This document shows positions 25,334 through 33,879 of a stretch of DNA of 64,000 bases, piece by piece. Location: contig JAFLEI010000004.1 in the NCBI GenBank assembly GCA_017301975.1, positions 186,001-250,000 on the forward strand, given 5' to 3'. The stretch's first letter is position 1. Each line of letters starts with the position of its first letter. Source of the stretch: Verrucomicrobiota bacterium. Lineage in GTDB: Bacteria; Verrucomicrobiota; Verrucomicrobiia; Verrucomicrobiales; Verrucomicrobiaceae. A program made the translations under genes and the position numbers. The notes beneath the pieces were generated by a model that saw nothing but the letters and a program-made list of their open reading frames with translations, was not told where the DNA came from and searched no databases.

Positions 25334-27598
25334 CTACGGCAGGTACTCCACCCGGTCCGGCACGCCGTTGTTATTGCCATCAAACGGCAGCGGATCCTCC
25401 AGATCCTTGCGGCCATCTTCATCATGATCGTTCTCAGGCTGCAGCCACGCATCATTCTCATTCAACCACTCGCCCTGCTCGCGTAGTGCGTGCCAGACCT
25501 GCACCACCGCATCCGCTCGCGTGAGCGGGCGTTGCGCCACGTCCTTGCTGAAAAGCCCGCGATCCACGTGCAGTTTCAAGGCGGTGGCCCAGCGATACAG
25601 CGTGGCCCAGTCCGCCCGGTTGTCGGGGTTGAAACTCTTGTCCGTCGTCACAATGCCCCAGGAACACAGCGACTCGATCGCAGCACGATCCGCATCGTCT
25701 TTACCCACGTCCGTAAAGCGCGGTGCGTCAGCAATCTTCCACTCCGGCGGGTTCACCTTCGCACGGAGCACGCGTGTCAGCACACGCGCCAGCTCACGGC
25801 GCGTCATCACATGACCCGCATCAAACAAGACGCTGTCCGCATCCGCCGGCCACAGGCCGCGCACGGCCAGCATGTTCGCTGGTTCAAAATAAACCGCATC
25901 GTTGGGCAGATCCTGCCAGGGCCACAGCAGCACTCCCGGGCCACCGGTGCCGCGCACCAGTCGCAGTTGAATCTCCCGCCAGTACTTCTGCCCAGCCGCC
26001 GCTTCGCGGGGCTGGATGCCATCCCGCAGGCAGAGCCACGCCAGCGTCGCACTGGCCTGCCCCACGTGCATCATCTGCCCGTGCAGCCGCAGCGCACTCT
26101 GCACCACACTGCTCACGCCGATGTTCTTGGAGCAGCCCAGCAGGCCGTTCACCTGCACCGGCACCAAACCGCGCAGCGGAAACATCGCGCGGTCGGTGTC
26201 CGTGTGCCAGCCACGTGAAGGCGTCTGCACGTACAGCCATGGCCCGTTGCGATCCTCGCTGAGGAAACGGCGGCGCGTCGGATGAAAGTCGATGTTGAAC
26301 TGAAAGCCGAACAGGCCATCCGGCACCATCACCTTCGCCCACTTCGGTTCACGAGTTTCAGCGCGGATGTCCTGCTCGCGCAGCATGTAGAGCGCTTCCA
26401 GGCGCAGACCTTCGCGCACGTACGGTTTGGGCGGCAGCCGGTCAGCCGTACCAAATTCGTTCGTGAGCTCCATGTAGCGGAAGCTCTGCGGAAAGTCGCC
26501 CACTCGATCATGCACCGCTGTTTGCAGGTGGTAGAGCATGCCCAGAGTGTGCTGCTTCGAATCGTCAAAGATGATCTGCCGCTGCACCGGTGTCAGATCC
26601 ACGATGTTTTTCTTCGACGCACCCGCCTCCGTTTTTTCCAGCGCATCCACCACCCGCTGCGGGAGCTGGCACAGCGGATAATCCTGCACCGGCCAGTTCA
26701 AAAACGTTGCCTCCGTGCCGGGTGCCAGGCCATTGTGCCACCGATCCACCAGCCGCCGATGCGTGTACACACTCCAACCGGACTGGCTGTAAGGTCCCGT
26801 GCTCATGTCGCTGTCCACCCACGGTGGCGTTTTGTCGAGCTGCGCAAACGAGCGCGCGTCGTAGCTCCTCGGTTTGGATATGACGCTGTTCTTGCCCGCC
26901 TCGCGCACCACCACGCACCACGACAGCGGGTTCATCTCCTGCTGGCCCGCATCATCAAACGCTGCGGGAGCACTCGCCTCGCCAAAGCGCGCTTTCAAAT
27001 CCGGCCCCGCGCCATACTTCGCGCCGCTGAGCCGGATCACATCACCCCAGTCGGATGAGTCGAGAGTGAGCCGCGCTTTGACCGTGAGCGAGTCCGAACC
27101 GCGAACGAAAACACAACCCGTCACCCGGCCGCCTTCCACCATCGCCTTGTCCACCTGCCAGCCGCGCTCGATGCGCAGCACCCCGGCATCGACATACGGT
27201 TTCACAAGCCCCTCGAAAATCTTCGCCGCCGCCGCTGGCTCAATAGTCTCCGTGCCGCAGTAGGCGTTTCCGGGAGAGGGGATGCCGTAGGTCTGCGAGT
27301 TGTGCGCCCGGATGCGTTCGATCACCTCGCTGTAAATCCCGCTGCGCGGAAAATTCACCCGCCGCCCGTTCACCCCCGTCCACTCATCCGGGCACCCCAC
27401 GCCCTCCGCGCTGAACTGCCCGCCCAGCCACTCGATGTCATTCACCAGCACAATCCTCTTCACCCCCAGCCTCGCCGCCTGCACCGCCGCCGCACAGGCC
27501 GATTCATTGCCCCCGACGATGAGGAGGTCGGCTTCGGTGACTTCTGCAGATGCAGGCATGATGAGACCTGCGAATAAGAGCAAGACGATTCGCTTCAT
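25334..27598 (-). CDS. secreted FAD-dependent oxidoreductase with C-terminal SLH-like repeat and Ca-binding-like tail
   Basis: A 754-residue protein. After a signal peptide (MKRIVLLLFAGLIMPASA) comes a FAD-binding Rossmann motif (ADLLIVGGNESACAAAVQAARLG, about 22-44) and the FAD_oxidored fold with LNWPVQDYPLCQLP and CSKNIGVSSV. Near the C-terminus, RFTDVGKDDADRAAIESLCSWGI and a following ADWATLYRWATAL resemble S-layer-homology helices. The final segment, DHDEDGRKDLEDP then DGNNNGVPDRVEYLP, has type-3-thrombospondin-like Asp loops. Substrate unknown. It lies 45 bases downstream of tyrS on the same strand. Confidence 0.82.
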   Translation of the reverse strand: MKRIVLLLFAGLIMPASAEVTEADLLIVGGNESACAAAVQAARLGVKRIVLVNDIEWLGGQFSAEGVGCPDEWTGVNGRRVNFPRSGIYSEVIERIRAHNSQTYGIPSPGNAYCGTETIEPAAAAKIFEGLVKPYVDAGVLRIERGWQVDKAMVEGGRVTGCVFVRGSDSLTVKARLTLDSSDWGDVIRLSGAKYGAGPDLKARFGEASAPAAFDDAGQQEMNPLSWCVVVREAGKNSVISKPRSYDARSFAQLDKTPPWVDSDMSTGPYSQSGWSVYTHRRLVDRWHNGLAPGTEATFLNWPVQDYPLCQLPQRVVDALEKTEAGASKKNIVDLTPVQRQIIFDDSKQHTLGMLYHLQTAVHDRVGDFPQSFRYMELTNEFGTADRLPPKPYVREGLRLEALYMLREQDIRAETREPKWAKVMVPDGLFGFQFNIDFHPTRRRFLSEDRNGPWLYVQTPSRGWHTDTDRAMFPLRGLVPVQVNGLLGCSKNIGVSSVVQSALRLHGQMMHVGQASATLAWLCLRDGIQPREAAAGQKYWREIQLRLVRGTGGPGVLLWPWQDLPNDAVYFEPANMLAVRGLWPADADSVLFDAGHVMTRRELARVLTRVLRAKVNPPEWKIADAPRFTDVGKDDADRAAIESLCSWGIVTTDKSFNPDNRADWATLYRWATALKLHVDRGLFSKDVAQRPLTRADAVVQVWHALREQGEWLNENDAWLQPENDHDEDGRKDLEDPLPFDGNNNGVPDRVEYLP

Positions 27599-27643
27599 AA
27601 ACATAGAGATGGTGCGTCGCTGGGGGCGACGGCTTAGCTAAAC

Positions 27644-28909
27644 TCACACCCCACCCGCCCGCACCGTCGCATAGCTCTTCTTCCCTTTGCGCAAAATGCA
27701 AAGTCTCCCTCGCAGGAAGCTTTCAGCCGTCAGCACGGGCACTTCTCCAGCAGGCACTTGCGCGTTGTTGATGTAGAAGCCGCCGCCTTTCATGAGGCGA
27801 CCCGCATCTCCCTTGGAGGTGGCAAGGCCCAGCGTCACCAGCAGATCGGCGATCTGTGGGATGTTCGCGAGATCGACTTCGGTGCTTGGCGCAGAAGCGG
27901 TGGCTTCGATCAGCGTCCCCACATCCGCGGTGGCTAGATCAGCTCCGCCAAAGAGCGCCTGGGAAGCGAGGATGACCTTTTGCAGTTCTTCCTCACCATG
28001 GACCATGCGGGTGACTTCGGCGGCAAGGCGCTTGTGGCCGCTGCGCTGTCCGGGATTCGCGTTGTGCTCGGCTTCGATGGCTTCGATCTCTTCATGCGAG
28101 AGCAGCGTGAACTGGCGAAGGAAGCGCGGCACGTCAGGGTCCTCGGAGTTCACCCAGAACTGGTAGAAGGCATACGGGCTCGTCTTGGCGGCGTCCATCC
28201 AGATGGCGCCGGCTTCGGACTTGCCGAACTTTTTGCCCGAGCTCGTGGTGATCAGCGGGAAGGTGACCACGTAGGTCTGCTGGCCGCGCATTTTGCGCAC
28301 GAGGTCGATGCCGGCGGTCATGTTGCCCCACTGGTCGCTGCCGCCGATCTGCACCGTGCAGCCGTGACGCTCATTGAGCACCACAAAGTCGTACGACTGC
28401 AGGATCATGTACGTGAACTCGGTGAATGAAATCCCGCTTTCCAGCCGGGCGCTGACGGACTCCTTCGCCAGCATCCAGGCGATGGTGAAATTTTTACCAA
28501 TGTCGCGCAGCAGCTCCACGGCGCTCAGCTTGCAGATCCAGGAGGCGTTGTCTTCGATGATGGTTTGCTCAGGGACAAGGATGCTGCGGATCTGCACCTC
28601 GATGCGCTTCACAAATTCAGCGACGGTTTCGGGCGTATTGAGCGTGCGCTCGTTCGCCTTGCCGCTGGGGTCGCCGATCAAACCGGTGCCGCCGCCGACG
28701 ATGGCGATGGCCTTGTGCCCATGCTCCTGCACGCGGCGCAGTGCCATGAGCGGCAGCAGGTTGCCGATGTGCAGGCTGTCCGCCGTGGGATCAAAACCGC
28801 AATAGAAGGTCTGCTGCGTTTTGAGGGCTTCCTTGAGGGCTTCGAGGTCGCTGCACTGCTTGAGCAGGCCGCGCCATTCGAGATCGGCGATCAGATCGGT
28901 CGTGGGCAT
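27644..28909 (-). CDS. tyrS: tyrosyl-tRNA synthetase
   Basis: A 421-residue class I synthetase. The HIGH-type motif is DSLHIGNLLPLMALRR, the tyrosine pocket includes YCGFDPTADSLH and QSYDFVVLNERHGCTVQIGGSDQWGN, and the KMSKS equivalent is KKFGKSEAGAIW. The C-terminus holds an S4 RNA-binding domain (KGDAGRLMKGGGFYINNAQV). It charges tRNA-Tyr. ATG at 28909 is chosen over the longer ORF because the family N-terminus (DLIADLEWRGLLKQCSD) begins there. Confidence 0.95.
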   Translation of the reverse strand: MPTTDLIADLEWRGLLKQCSDLEALKEALKTQQTFYCGFDPTADSLHIGNLLPLMALRRVQEHGHKAIAIVGGGTGLIGDPSGKANERTLNTPETVAEFVKRIEVQIRSILVPEQTIIEDNASWICKLSAVELLRDIGKNFTIAWMLAKESVSARLESGISFTEFTYMILQSYDFVVLNERHGCTVQIGGSDQWGNMTAGIDLVRKMRGQQTYVVTFPLITTSSGKKFGKSEAGAIWMDAAKTSPYAFYQFWVNSEDPDVPRFLRQFTLLSHEEIEAIEAEHNANPGQRSGHKRLAAEVTRMVHGEEELQKVILASQALFGGADLATADVGTLIEATASAPSTEVDLANIPQIADLLVTLGLATSKGDAGRLMKGGGFYINNAQVPAGEVPVLTAESFLRGRLCILRKGKKSYATVRAGGV

Positions 28910-28918
28910 GAGAAGGGG

Positions 28919-28952
28919 AAAATGACGAGTGACGAATTTAGAATGACGAAAA
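28919..28952. repeat. single arm of the TGACGAAT palindromic repeat
   Basis: Upstream of tyrS, three degenerate units spaced over about 34 bases (ATGACGAGTGACGAATT, then GAATGACGAAA) match the arms of the element at 62294-62415. No second inverted arm is seen here. A separate hairpin, GACGCC/GGCGTC (29000-29016), overlaps the stop of the next lipoprotein gene. Confidence 0.6.
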
Positions 28953-29006
28953 GGCGGTGGCCCGCTCAACTTCGTCTCTTGCGATGCGGATGGCAGTATG
29001 ACGCCT

Positions 29007-29531
29007 TTAGGGCGTCGAGCCCGGTTCAGAGCGCAGGAGCTGGGTGCCGTTGAATCTTTCGTTGGGCCTGAAAAGCCAGCCGGGGCTTTCATTGCGGACT
29101 TCCCAGCGGCGCAGTTCAAACTCTGGCAGCACCATATTGCTGTTGGGGTCAAACACCTTGCGGCCCGTGAATCGGCCATAAAGGGTGTACTCAGCATTGT
29201 GATCGTCGCCGTAGGCATAGCCGCCGTCGGTGGGCGCTTCAGGCAGGCGGTAGGGGATCTTCTGGTAGCGCTCGTTCATGATGACGAGCCTCGAGTTCTC
29301 CCAGGTCTGCCCTGGGCTGCGCACGTAGCCCCAGAGATGCGTGTGATTGATGTAGAAACGACGGCCGATGAAGTAGTCCCCGCGCGGCTCCAGGGCGATC
29401 TGGCGGCGGCGTGCCTCCACCAAGGCGGACTGCTGCGGAGAGAGGCCGGTGGTTTCACAGCCCGTGATGAGCAGGCTGGCAAGGCAGAGCAATAAGGAGA
29501 AGAGGGCGCGGCGTGGCATGGCGGTGCGCAT
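29007..29531 (-). CDS. small outer-membrane-type lipoprotein, unknown function
   Basis: A 174-residue protein with a lipoprotein signal peptide (LLCLASLLITGCETTG; the lipobox is ITGC). The body is soluble, rich in aromatic residues (GDYFIGRRFYINHTHLWGYVR) and shows a GYAYGDDHNAEYTLYGRFTG strand. It is probably anchored in the outer membrane. I recognise no family. ATG at 29519 is an equally good start. The stop codon lies in a 6-bp stem repeat shared with other verrucomicrobial intergenic regions. Confidence 0.7.
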   Translation of the reverse strand: MRTAMPRRALFSLLLCLASLLITGCETTGLSPQQSALVEARRRQIALEPRGDYFIGRRFYINHTHLWGYVRSPGQTWENSRLVIMNERYQKIPYRLPEAPTDGGYAYGDDHNAEYTLYGRFTGRKVFDPNSNMVLPEFELRRWEVRNESPGWLFRPNERFNGTQLLRSEPGSTP

Positions 29532-29611
29532 TGTGAAGCGTGCCGGAGCCGTCGCAATGGGAAAGGCGCAACTTGATGAAAGTCAGCCAGCATCCCCTTC
29601 GTCAACGGGCC

Positions 29612-31696
29612 ATGCGTTTTCTGCCCCTCCTTGCTTTCTTTGCTACAGCCGCTTTCGCCGCCGACACGCCGAACATCGTCATCATTCTGGCCGACGACTA
29701 TGGCTACGGCAGCGCCGGGTGCTACGGCGCGGATGGCACGCTGGTGCAGACGCCGAACATTGACCGTCTGGCCAAAGAGGGGCGGCGTTTCACGGATGCG
29801 AGCACGACCTCGTCCGTCTGCTCGCCGACGCGTTACTCCGTGGTGACCGGGCGCTACTGCTGGCGCACCTCGCTCACGCATGAGGTGCTGGGCACGTTTT
29901 CTCCGCTGCACATTGAGACGACGCGGCTGAACATGGCCTCGCTGCTCAAAAAGCACGGTTATCAAACAGCTGCGATCGGAAAATGGCATCTGGGCTACGG
30001 CGCGGATGACGGCTCACTGAAATGGCGCACGGATTACACCGCTGAACTTTCGCCCGGGCCACTGGACATCGGCTTTGACTACCACTTCGGCGTGCCGAGC
30101 AATCACGGCGATCTCACGGGCGTGTTTGTCGAGAACCGCTTCGTTTACGGCCTGCGCAGCGGCAAAATACCCGCTGGCATGAAAGTGCACGGCCCCGATT
30201 CTGACGATCCGAATTTTAAAGCCACCTACGGCTCCGAAGACACGGAAGGCGGCAGGTCGACGATCCTCGATCTTGATGCGCCACGGCGTGTGAATGAGCG
30301 CGTCATGCCGCTGCTCACCACCAAAGCCGCCGAGTGGATCACGCAGCAGAAGAAAGGCACGCCGTTCTTTCTCTACTACACGCCCGTCGCGGTGCACAAT
30401 CCCGTCACTCCGGACAAGGACATCGCCGGACAGAGCAAGGCTGGACCTTATGGAGATTGGATTCTGGAGCTCGACCGCAGCGTTGGCGGTGTTTTGAAAG
30501 CGCTGGATGACAAGGGCATCGCGCAGGACACGCTGGTCATTTTCACCAGCGACAACGGCGGTGTGTTCAAGCCGACAGGTGAGATGGTACAGACGCAGGC
30601 TTTCAAAGCGGGGCTCAAGGTGAATGGAGACCTTCGCGGTGGCAAACACGACGTGTGGGAGGGCGGCTTTAAGGTGCCCTTCATCACCCGGTGGCCTGCG
30701 AAGATCCCTGCGGGTACCGAGTGCAGCGACATGATCAGCCTCGCTGACATCCTGGCCACCACGGCGGCCATCGTCGGTGAAAAGCTGCCCGCTGCCGCCA
30801 CGGCGGCGGAAGACAGCTTCAACGCTTTGCCCGCCTTCCTCGGCACCAAGGACGCCGCCCCCACACGCGATCACATGTTCATCCACAGCTCAGATGGAGT
30901 TTTTGCGATTCGCAAAGGTCCTTGGAAATGGATCGAGGGTGTCCCGGTCAGCGACATCAAGATCGGTGCGCGCAAAGCCCATGCGACACAGTTCAAACCG
31001 CAGCTCTACCATGTGAAGGACGATCCCGCAGAAACGAAGGATGTCAGCGCAGAGCACCCCGAAGTGGTGAAGGAACTGAGCGCCTTGGTAAACCGCTACC
31101 GCGATGGCGGCTACAGCCGCGAACTGCCGCCCATCGTCGAGAAAAAGCCGCCGCCTGCGCTTCCGCCGCTGACGGGAAGCCCGGTGCTGTCAGAGGATTT
31201 CAAATCACTGCCGGCCAAGCCGTGGACCATGACGCGTGGCGCAGCATGGCAGGTGAATGATGATGCCATCTGGAATGCAGCGCCGAAAACAGAACAGCAG
31301 AGCGCCACATTAAGCGGCCCGCTGTCGATCACGGACGGCACGTTGCAGTACGACATGAAGCTCCACACCGCCGGCCGGCACTCATTGCGCATTCACACGG
31401 CAGGCAATCACTCCTTCCGCATCGTCGTCAGCAACACCATGATCGAGATCACCAAAAATCCCGATCAAGGCCAGGACAAAGCCCAGGCCGAGCCCCTCGC
31501 CCGGCAGAAGATCAAACTCAATGCCGAAGACTGGCAGACGCTGCGCATCACCTTCAAAGGAGAACAGGTCACCGCTCAAATCGCGGGAGTCACTGTCGCA
31601 GGCAAACACCCCGTGATCGCCGAAGCCAAAGAACAGCTCAACTTGATCGTGTTTGATGGTGTCGCCGGCTTCAGGAATCTGCAGGTGGTGAAGTAG
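29612..31696 (+). CDS. sulfatase (arylsulfatase-type) with C-terminal jelly-roll domain
   Basis: A 694-residue secreted sulfatase. The signal peptide (MRFLPLLAFFATAAFAAD) precedes NIVIILADDYGYGSAGCYG with metal-binding Asp residues. The catalytic C-S-P-T-R motif has Cys70 predicted to become formylglycine, followed by VVTGRY, GKWHLGY and FTSDNGG. The core ends near residue 520; a Pro-rich linker leads to a C-terminal beta-sandwich (about 540-694) resembling carbohydrate-binding LamG-type folds. It probably removes sulfate esters from a polysaccharide. No maturase gene is visible nearby. ATG at 29576 is an alternative start. Confidence 0.88.
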   Translation: MRFLPLLAFFATAAFAADTPNIVIILADDYGYGSAGCYGADGTLVQTPNIDRLAKEGRRFTDASTTSSVCSPTRYSVVTGRYCWRTSLTHEVLGTFSPLHIETTRLNMASLLKKHGYQTAAIGKWHLGYGADDGSLKWRTDYTAELSPGPLDIGFDYHFGVPSNHGDLTGVFVENRFVYGLRSGKIPAGMKVHGPDSDDPNFKATYGSEDTEGGRSTILDLDAPRRVNERVMPLLTTKAAEWITQQKKGTPFFLYYTPVAVHNPVTPDKDIAGQSKAGPYGDWILELDRSVGGVLKALDDKGIAQDTLVIFTSDNGGVFKPTGEMVQTQAFKAGLKVNGDLRGGKHDVWEGGFKVPFITRWPAKIPAGTECSDMISLADILATTAAIVGEKLPAAATAAEDSFNALPAFLGTKDAAPTRDHMFIHSSDGVFAIRKGPWKWIEGVPVSDIKIGARKAHATQFKPQLYHVKDDPAETKDVSAEHPEVVKELSALVNRYRDGGYSRELPPIVEKKPPPALPPLTGSPVLSEDFKSLPAKPWTMTRGAAWQVNDDAIWNAAPKTEQQSATLSGPLSITDGTLQYDMKLHTAGRHSLRIHTAGNHSFRIVVSNTMIEITKNPDQGQDKAQAEPLARQKIKLNAEDWQTLRITFKGEQVTAQIAGVTVAGKHPVIAEAKEQLNLIVFDGVAGFRNLQVVK

Positions 31697-32993
31697 CCTG
31701 CCCACGCGCCAGCGCGACCATCAGCGGCAGCCAGAAAAGCAGGCCTTCAAAACGCGGCGCTGTCGTCAGCGAAGCCAGAGATTCGCCGTCAAACAGCAGG
31801 CCCGCACAGCCAAAGGCGAGTAGGGAGATCCAGATGACCTCGCCACGCGCGGCGAGCCGGCACGCATGCCGGATGCCGCAACCCAGCGCCAGCAGCAGCA
31901 GAGCTGCGCCAATGATGCCGCCATGCACAAACGTGGCAAAGAAGGCGCTGTGCAGATGCGACATCATCGAGATGTTTGTTTTGGCCTGCAGTTCGCATTG
32001 CCAGACCCCGCGCACGCCCCACTGGCCGGTACCTAGCCAGGGACCGTCCATCGCGTGCCACCCAGCGCGATAGATGTTGAGTCGGCTGTTGTCGCCGCGT
32101 GCGACCGCCTTTTGAAAATGATGGGTGATGCCCGGCGCGGAGGCTGTGACAGCCGCTGGTTCCGCCCGCCATTGCGCAATCCGTGCAAACAGCGGGGCGC
32201 TGGTGAAATAAACCGCGCCCGTCAGGAGGAACATGCATAGCGCCAGCCTGCCACGTCGCCAGCCTCGTGCTGACAGCAGCACGGCATGACCACATGCCAT
32301 CGCCAGCATCGCACCTCGGCTGCCGGAAAGAAACGCCGCGAAATGCAGCAGCGTGCTGGCAGCCCAGGCGATGCGGTTTGCCACCGGCCCGCCGCAGTCT
32401 TCCACCCATGCCGCAAGCCACAAGGCTGCGAAGCCGAAGATCAGTCCCGTGCACACCGGATTGAGCCCTCCGTGCACAAACAGGTTCATGAGCCGTTCTC
32501 CAGCCTGGTGGTGGGGCAGCACGAAATACGAAAGCACGATGCTCACCAGCGCGGCAAGAGCACTCGTCATGCCCGTCACCCATCCCATGGCATGCAGGTT
32601 CTCGCGGCTCTGCGCCTGTGACCATACAATAGCGCAGAAAAGCACCAGCAGCCCGGTTCCCAGGAGGCCCTGCATGATTTCCTCCAAAGCGTGCTCGTGC
32701 ATGAAGGGGATCTGGCTGCAGGAACGCACCGTCATCCATAGCAAAAAGGAGACGATTGCCACGACGCCCGCATTGGCACGCCAGCGCCTGAGGTGGGGCG
32801 TCCAGTCTATGCAGACGACGGCTGGCAAGCCCGCGATCACCAGCCAACCAAGATGCAGCCAGTTATTGGGAAGGAAGGAGTGACCTGCGACAAACCCGGC
32901 CACCGCGATCCGTCCTGCCCACATCCCGACCGGGGAACGCCGCAGCTCAGGCCTTGCGAATCCGTTCGTGATGGCGGGCACCATTCCTTTCAT
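31671..32993 (-). CDS. O-antigen ligase/polymerase-like multi-pass membrane protein
   Basis: A 440-residue protein with about 11 hydrophobic segments and a large loop in the second half, GDNSRLNIYRAGWHAMDGPWLGTGQWG, which resembles the periplasmic loop of Wzy/WaaL-type proteins (R-x-x-x-W...G.G). The C-terminus is again membrane-spanning. ATG at 32993 is chosen because it overlaps the stop of the upstream small gene (ATGA). The family transfers or polymerises lipid-linked glycans at the periplasmic face. It is the last gene of the btaA-btaB transcription unit and overlaps the sulfatase tail by 26 bases. Confidence 0.75.
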   Translation of the reverse strand: MKGMVPAITNGFARPELRRSPVGMWAGRIAVAGFVAGHSFLPNNWLHLGWLVIAGLPAVVCIDWTPHLRRWRANAGVVAIVSFLLWMTVRSCSQIPFMHEHALEEIMQGLLGTGLLVLFCAIVWSQAQSRENLHAMGWVTGMTSALAALVSIVLSYFVLPHHQAGERLMNLFVHGGLNPVCTGLIFGFAALWLAAWVEDCGGPVANRIAWAASTLLHFAAFLSGSRGAMLAMACGHAVLLSARGWRRGRLALCMFLLTGAVYFTSAPLFARIAQWRAEPAAVTASAPGITHHFQKAVARGDNSRLNIYRAGWHAMDGPWLGTGQWGVRGVWQCELQAKTNISMMSHLHSAFFATFVHGGIIGAALLLLALGCGIRHACRLAARGEVIWISLLAFGCAGLLFDGESLASLTTAPRFEGLLFWLPLMVALARGQATSPPADS

Positions 32994-33157
32994 GCAAACC
33001 ACAGTAGGGTGGTCAGCGTGAGGAGCAACAGCGCACATGTGCGCGCGTCCATCGCCGAACCCTGCCAGGGAAGACGCTGCACAACGGCTTCCGATGGATT
33101 GCGCGGATGGTAATACAACAAGGCGAACACGGCCCCGAGAAAAAGAAGGTGAGTCAT
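32990..33157 (-). CDS. small membrane protein between btaB and the O-antigen-ligase-like gene
   Basis: A 55-residue peptide from ATG 33157 with two hydrophobic helices (THLLFLGAVFALLYY and ALLLLTLTTLLWF) flanking a basic loop. Its stop overlaps the downstream ATG. A GTG at 33229, directly after the btaB stop, would extend it to 79 residues. No family is recognised. Tight packing suggests that it works with the downstream membrane protein. Confidence 0.5.
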   Translation of the reverse strand: MTHLLFLGAVFALLYYHPRNPSEAVVQRLPWQGSAMDARTCALLLLTLTTLLWFA

Positions 33158-33231
33158 GAATGAAGTGACTTGGAGAGGCCCAAAGAAATGCGGGCGGTTC
33201 AGCCGCTCTGCACGAAACACGATCGCCACAC

Positions 33232-33879
33232 TCAGGCCTGCTTCCGGCCGATGAAAATTCCGTAGTTCCAGACACCGCCATAGGCGGCAAAACGCTCATC
33301 CAGCAGCGGGGCAAACTTCTGGCCCAGATACGGCCACAGATGGCCTTCCATGCGCACATGATTCACGCCCATCCAGTTCCGAAACCAGGAGAAGTACGAG
33401 TCGGAAAAATCCACCACGGCAATGCAGCCGCCTTCCGCAAGATCCTCCCACGCGGCATTGATCGCCTGCTCCCAGCCGGGATTGAACATCGACAGCGCAT
33501 ACGAAAACAGCACGAGATCAAAGGACTTCCCGTCCTGATGCACCGGCTCGGAGTAGGAGCGGCGCAGCAGTGTGGTCTTGTCATCCTTCACTTTCTTCGC
33601 GGCGATGGCCAGCATCTGCTCGGAGAGATCCACTCCCGTGATCTCGGCCTCCGGAAAGCGTCGGCGCAGTCCGGCCAGATTGCGCCCGGTGCCGCAGCCG
33701 ACTTCCAGAATGCGCTGGGGTTTGCTCACGCAGGCGGCACGCATCAGCACACTCTCCCGTCCAAACAGAAAGCTCCAGCGCGTGGCGTCATAGATGTGCG
33801 AATGAAACTGGTAGTAGCGTTCCAGCGCCGTGTCCGTGTGGTGGGCGGTTGGGGATGTGTCTGCAGTGCTGCTCATCAC
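33232..33879 (-). CDS. btaB: BtaB-type N-methyltransferase of betaine lipid synthesis
   Basis: A 215-residue class I SAM methyltransferase. Motif I is ILEVGCGTGRNLAGLRRRFP (about 56-75), then ITGVDLSEQMLAIAAKKV, FDLVLFSYALSMFNPGW and the C-terminal WMGVNHVRMEGHLWPYLGQKFAPL, which resembles the BtaB family. BtaB methylates diacylglycerylhomoserine three times to give DGTS. The call relies mainly on its ATGA overlap with btaA, the usual arrangement in Rhodobacter-type loci; alone it could be assigned only as a methyltransferase. Confidence 0.85.
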   Translation of the reverse strand: MMSSTADTSPTAHHTDTALERYYQFHSHIYDATRWSFLFGRESVLMRAACVSKPQRILEVGCGTGRNLAGLRRRFPEAEITGVDLSEQMLAIAAKKVKDDKTTLLRRSYSEPVHQDGKSFDLVLFSYALSMFNPGWEQAINAAWEDLAEGGCIAVVDFSDSYFSWFRNWMGVNHVRMEGHLWPYLGQKFAPLLDERFAAYGGVWNYGIFIGRKQA

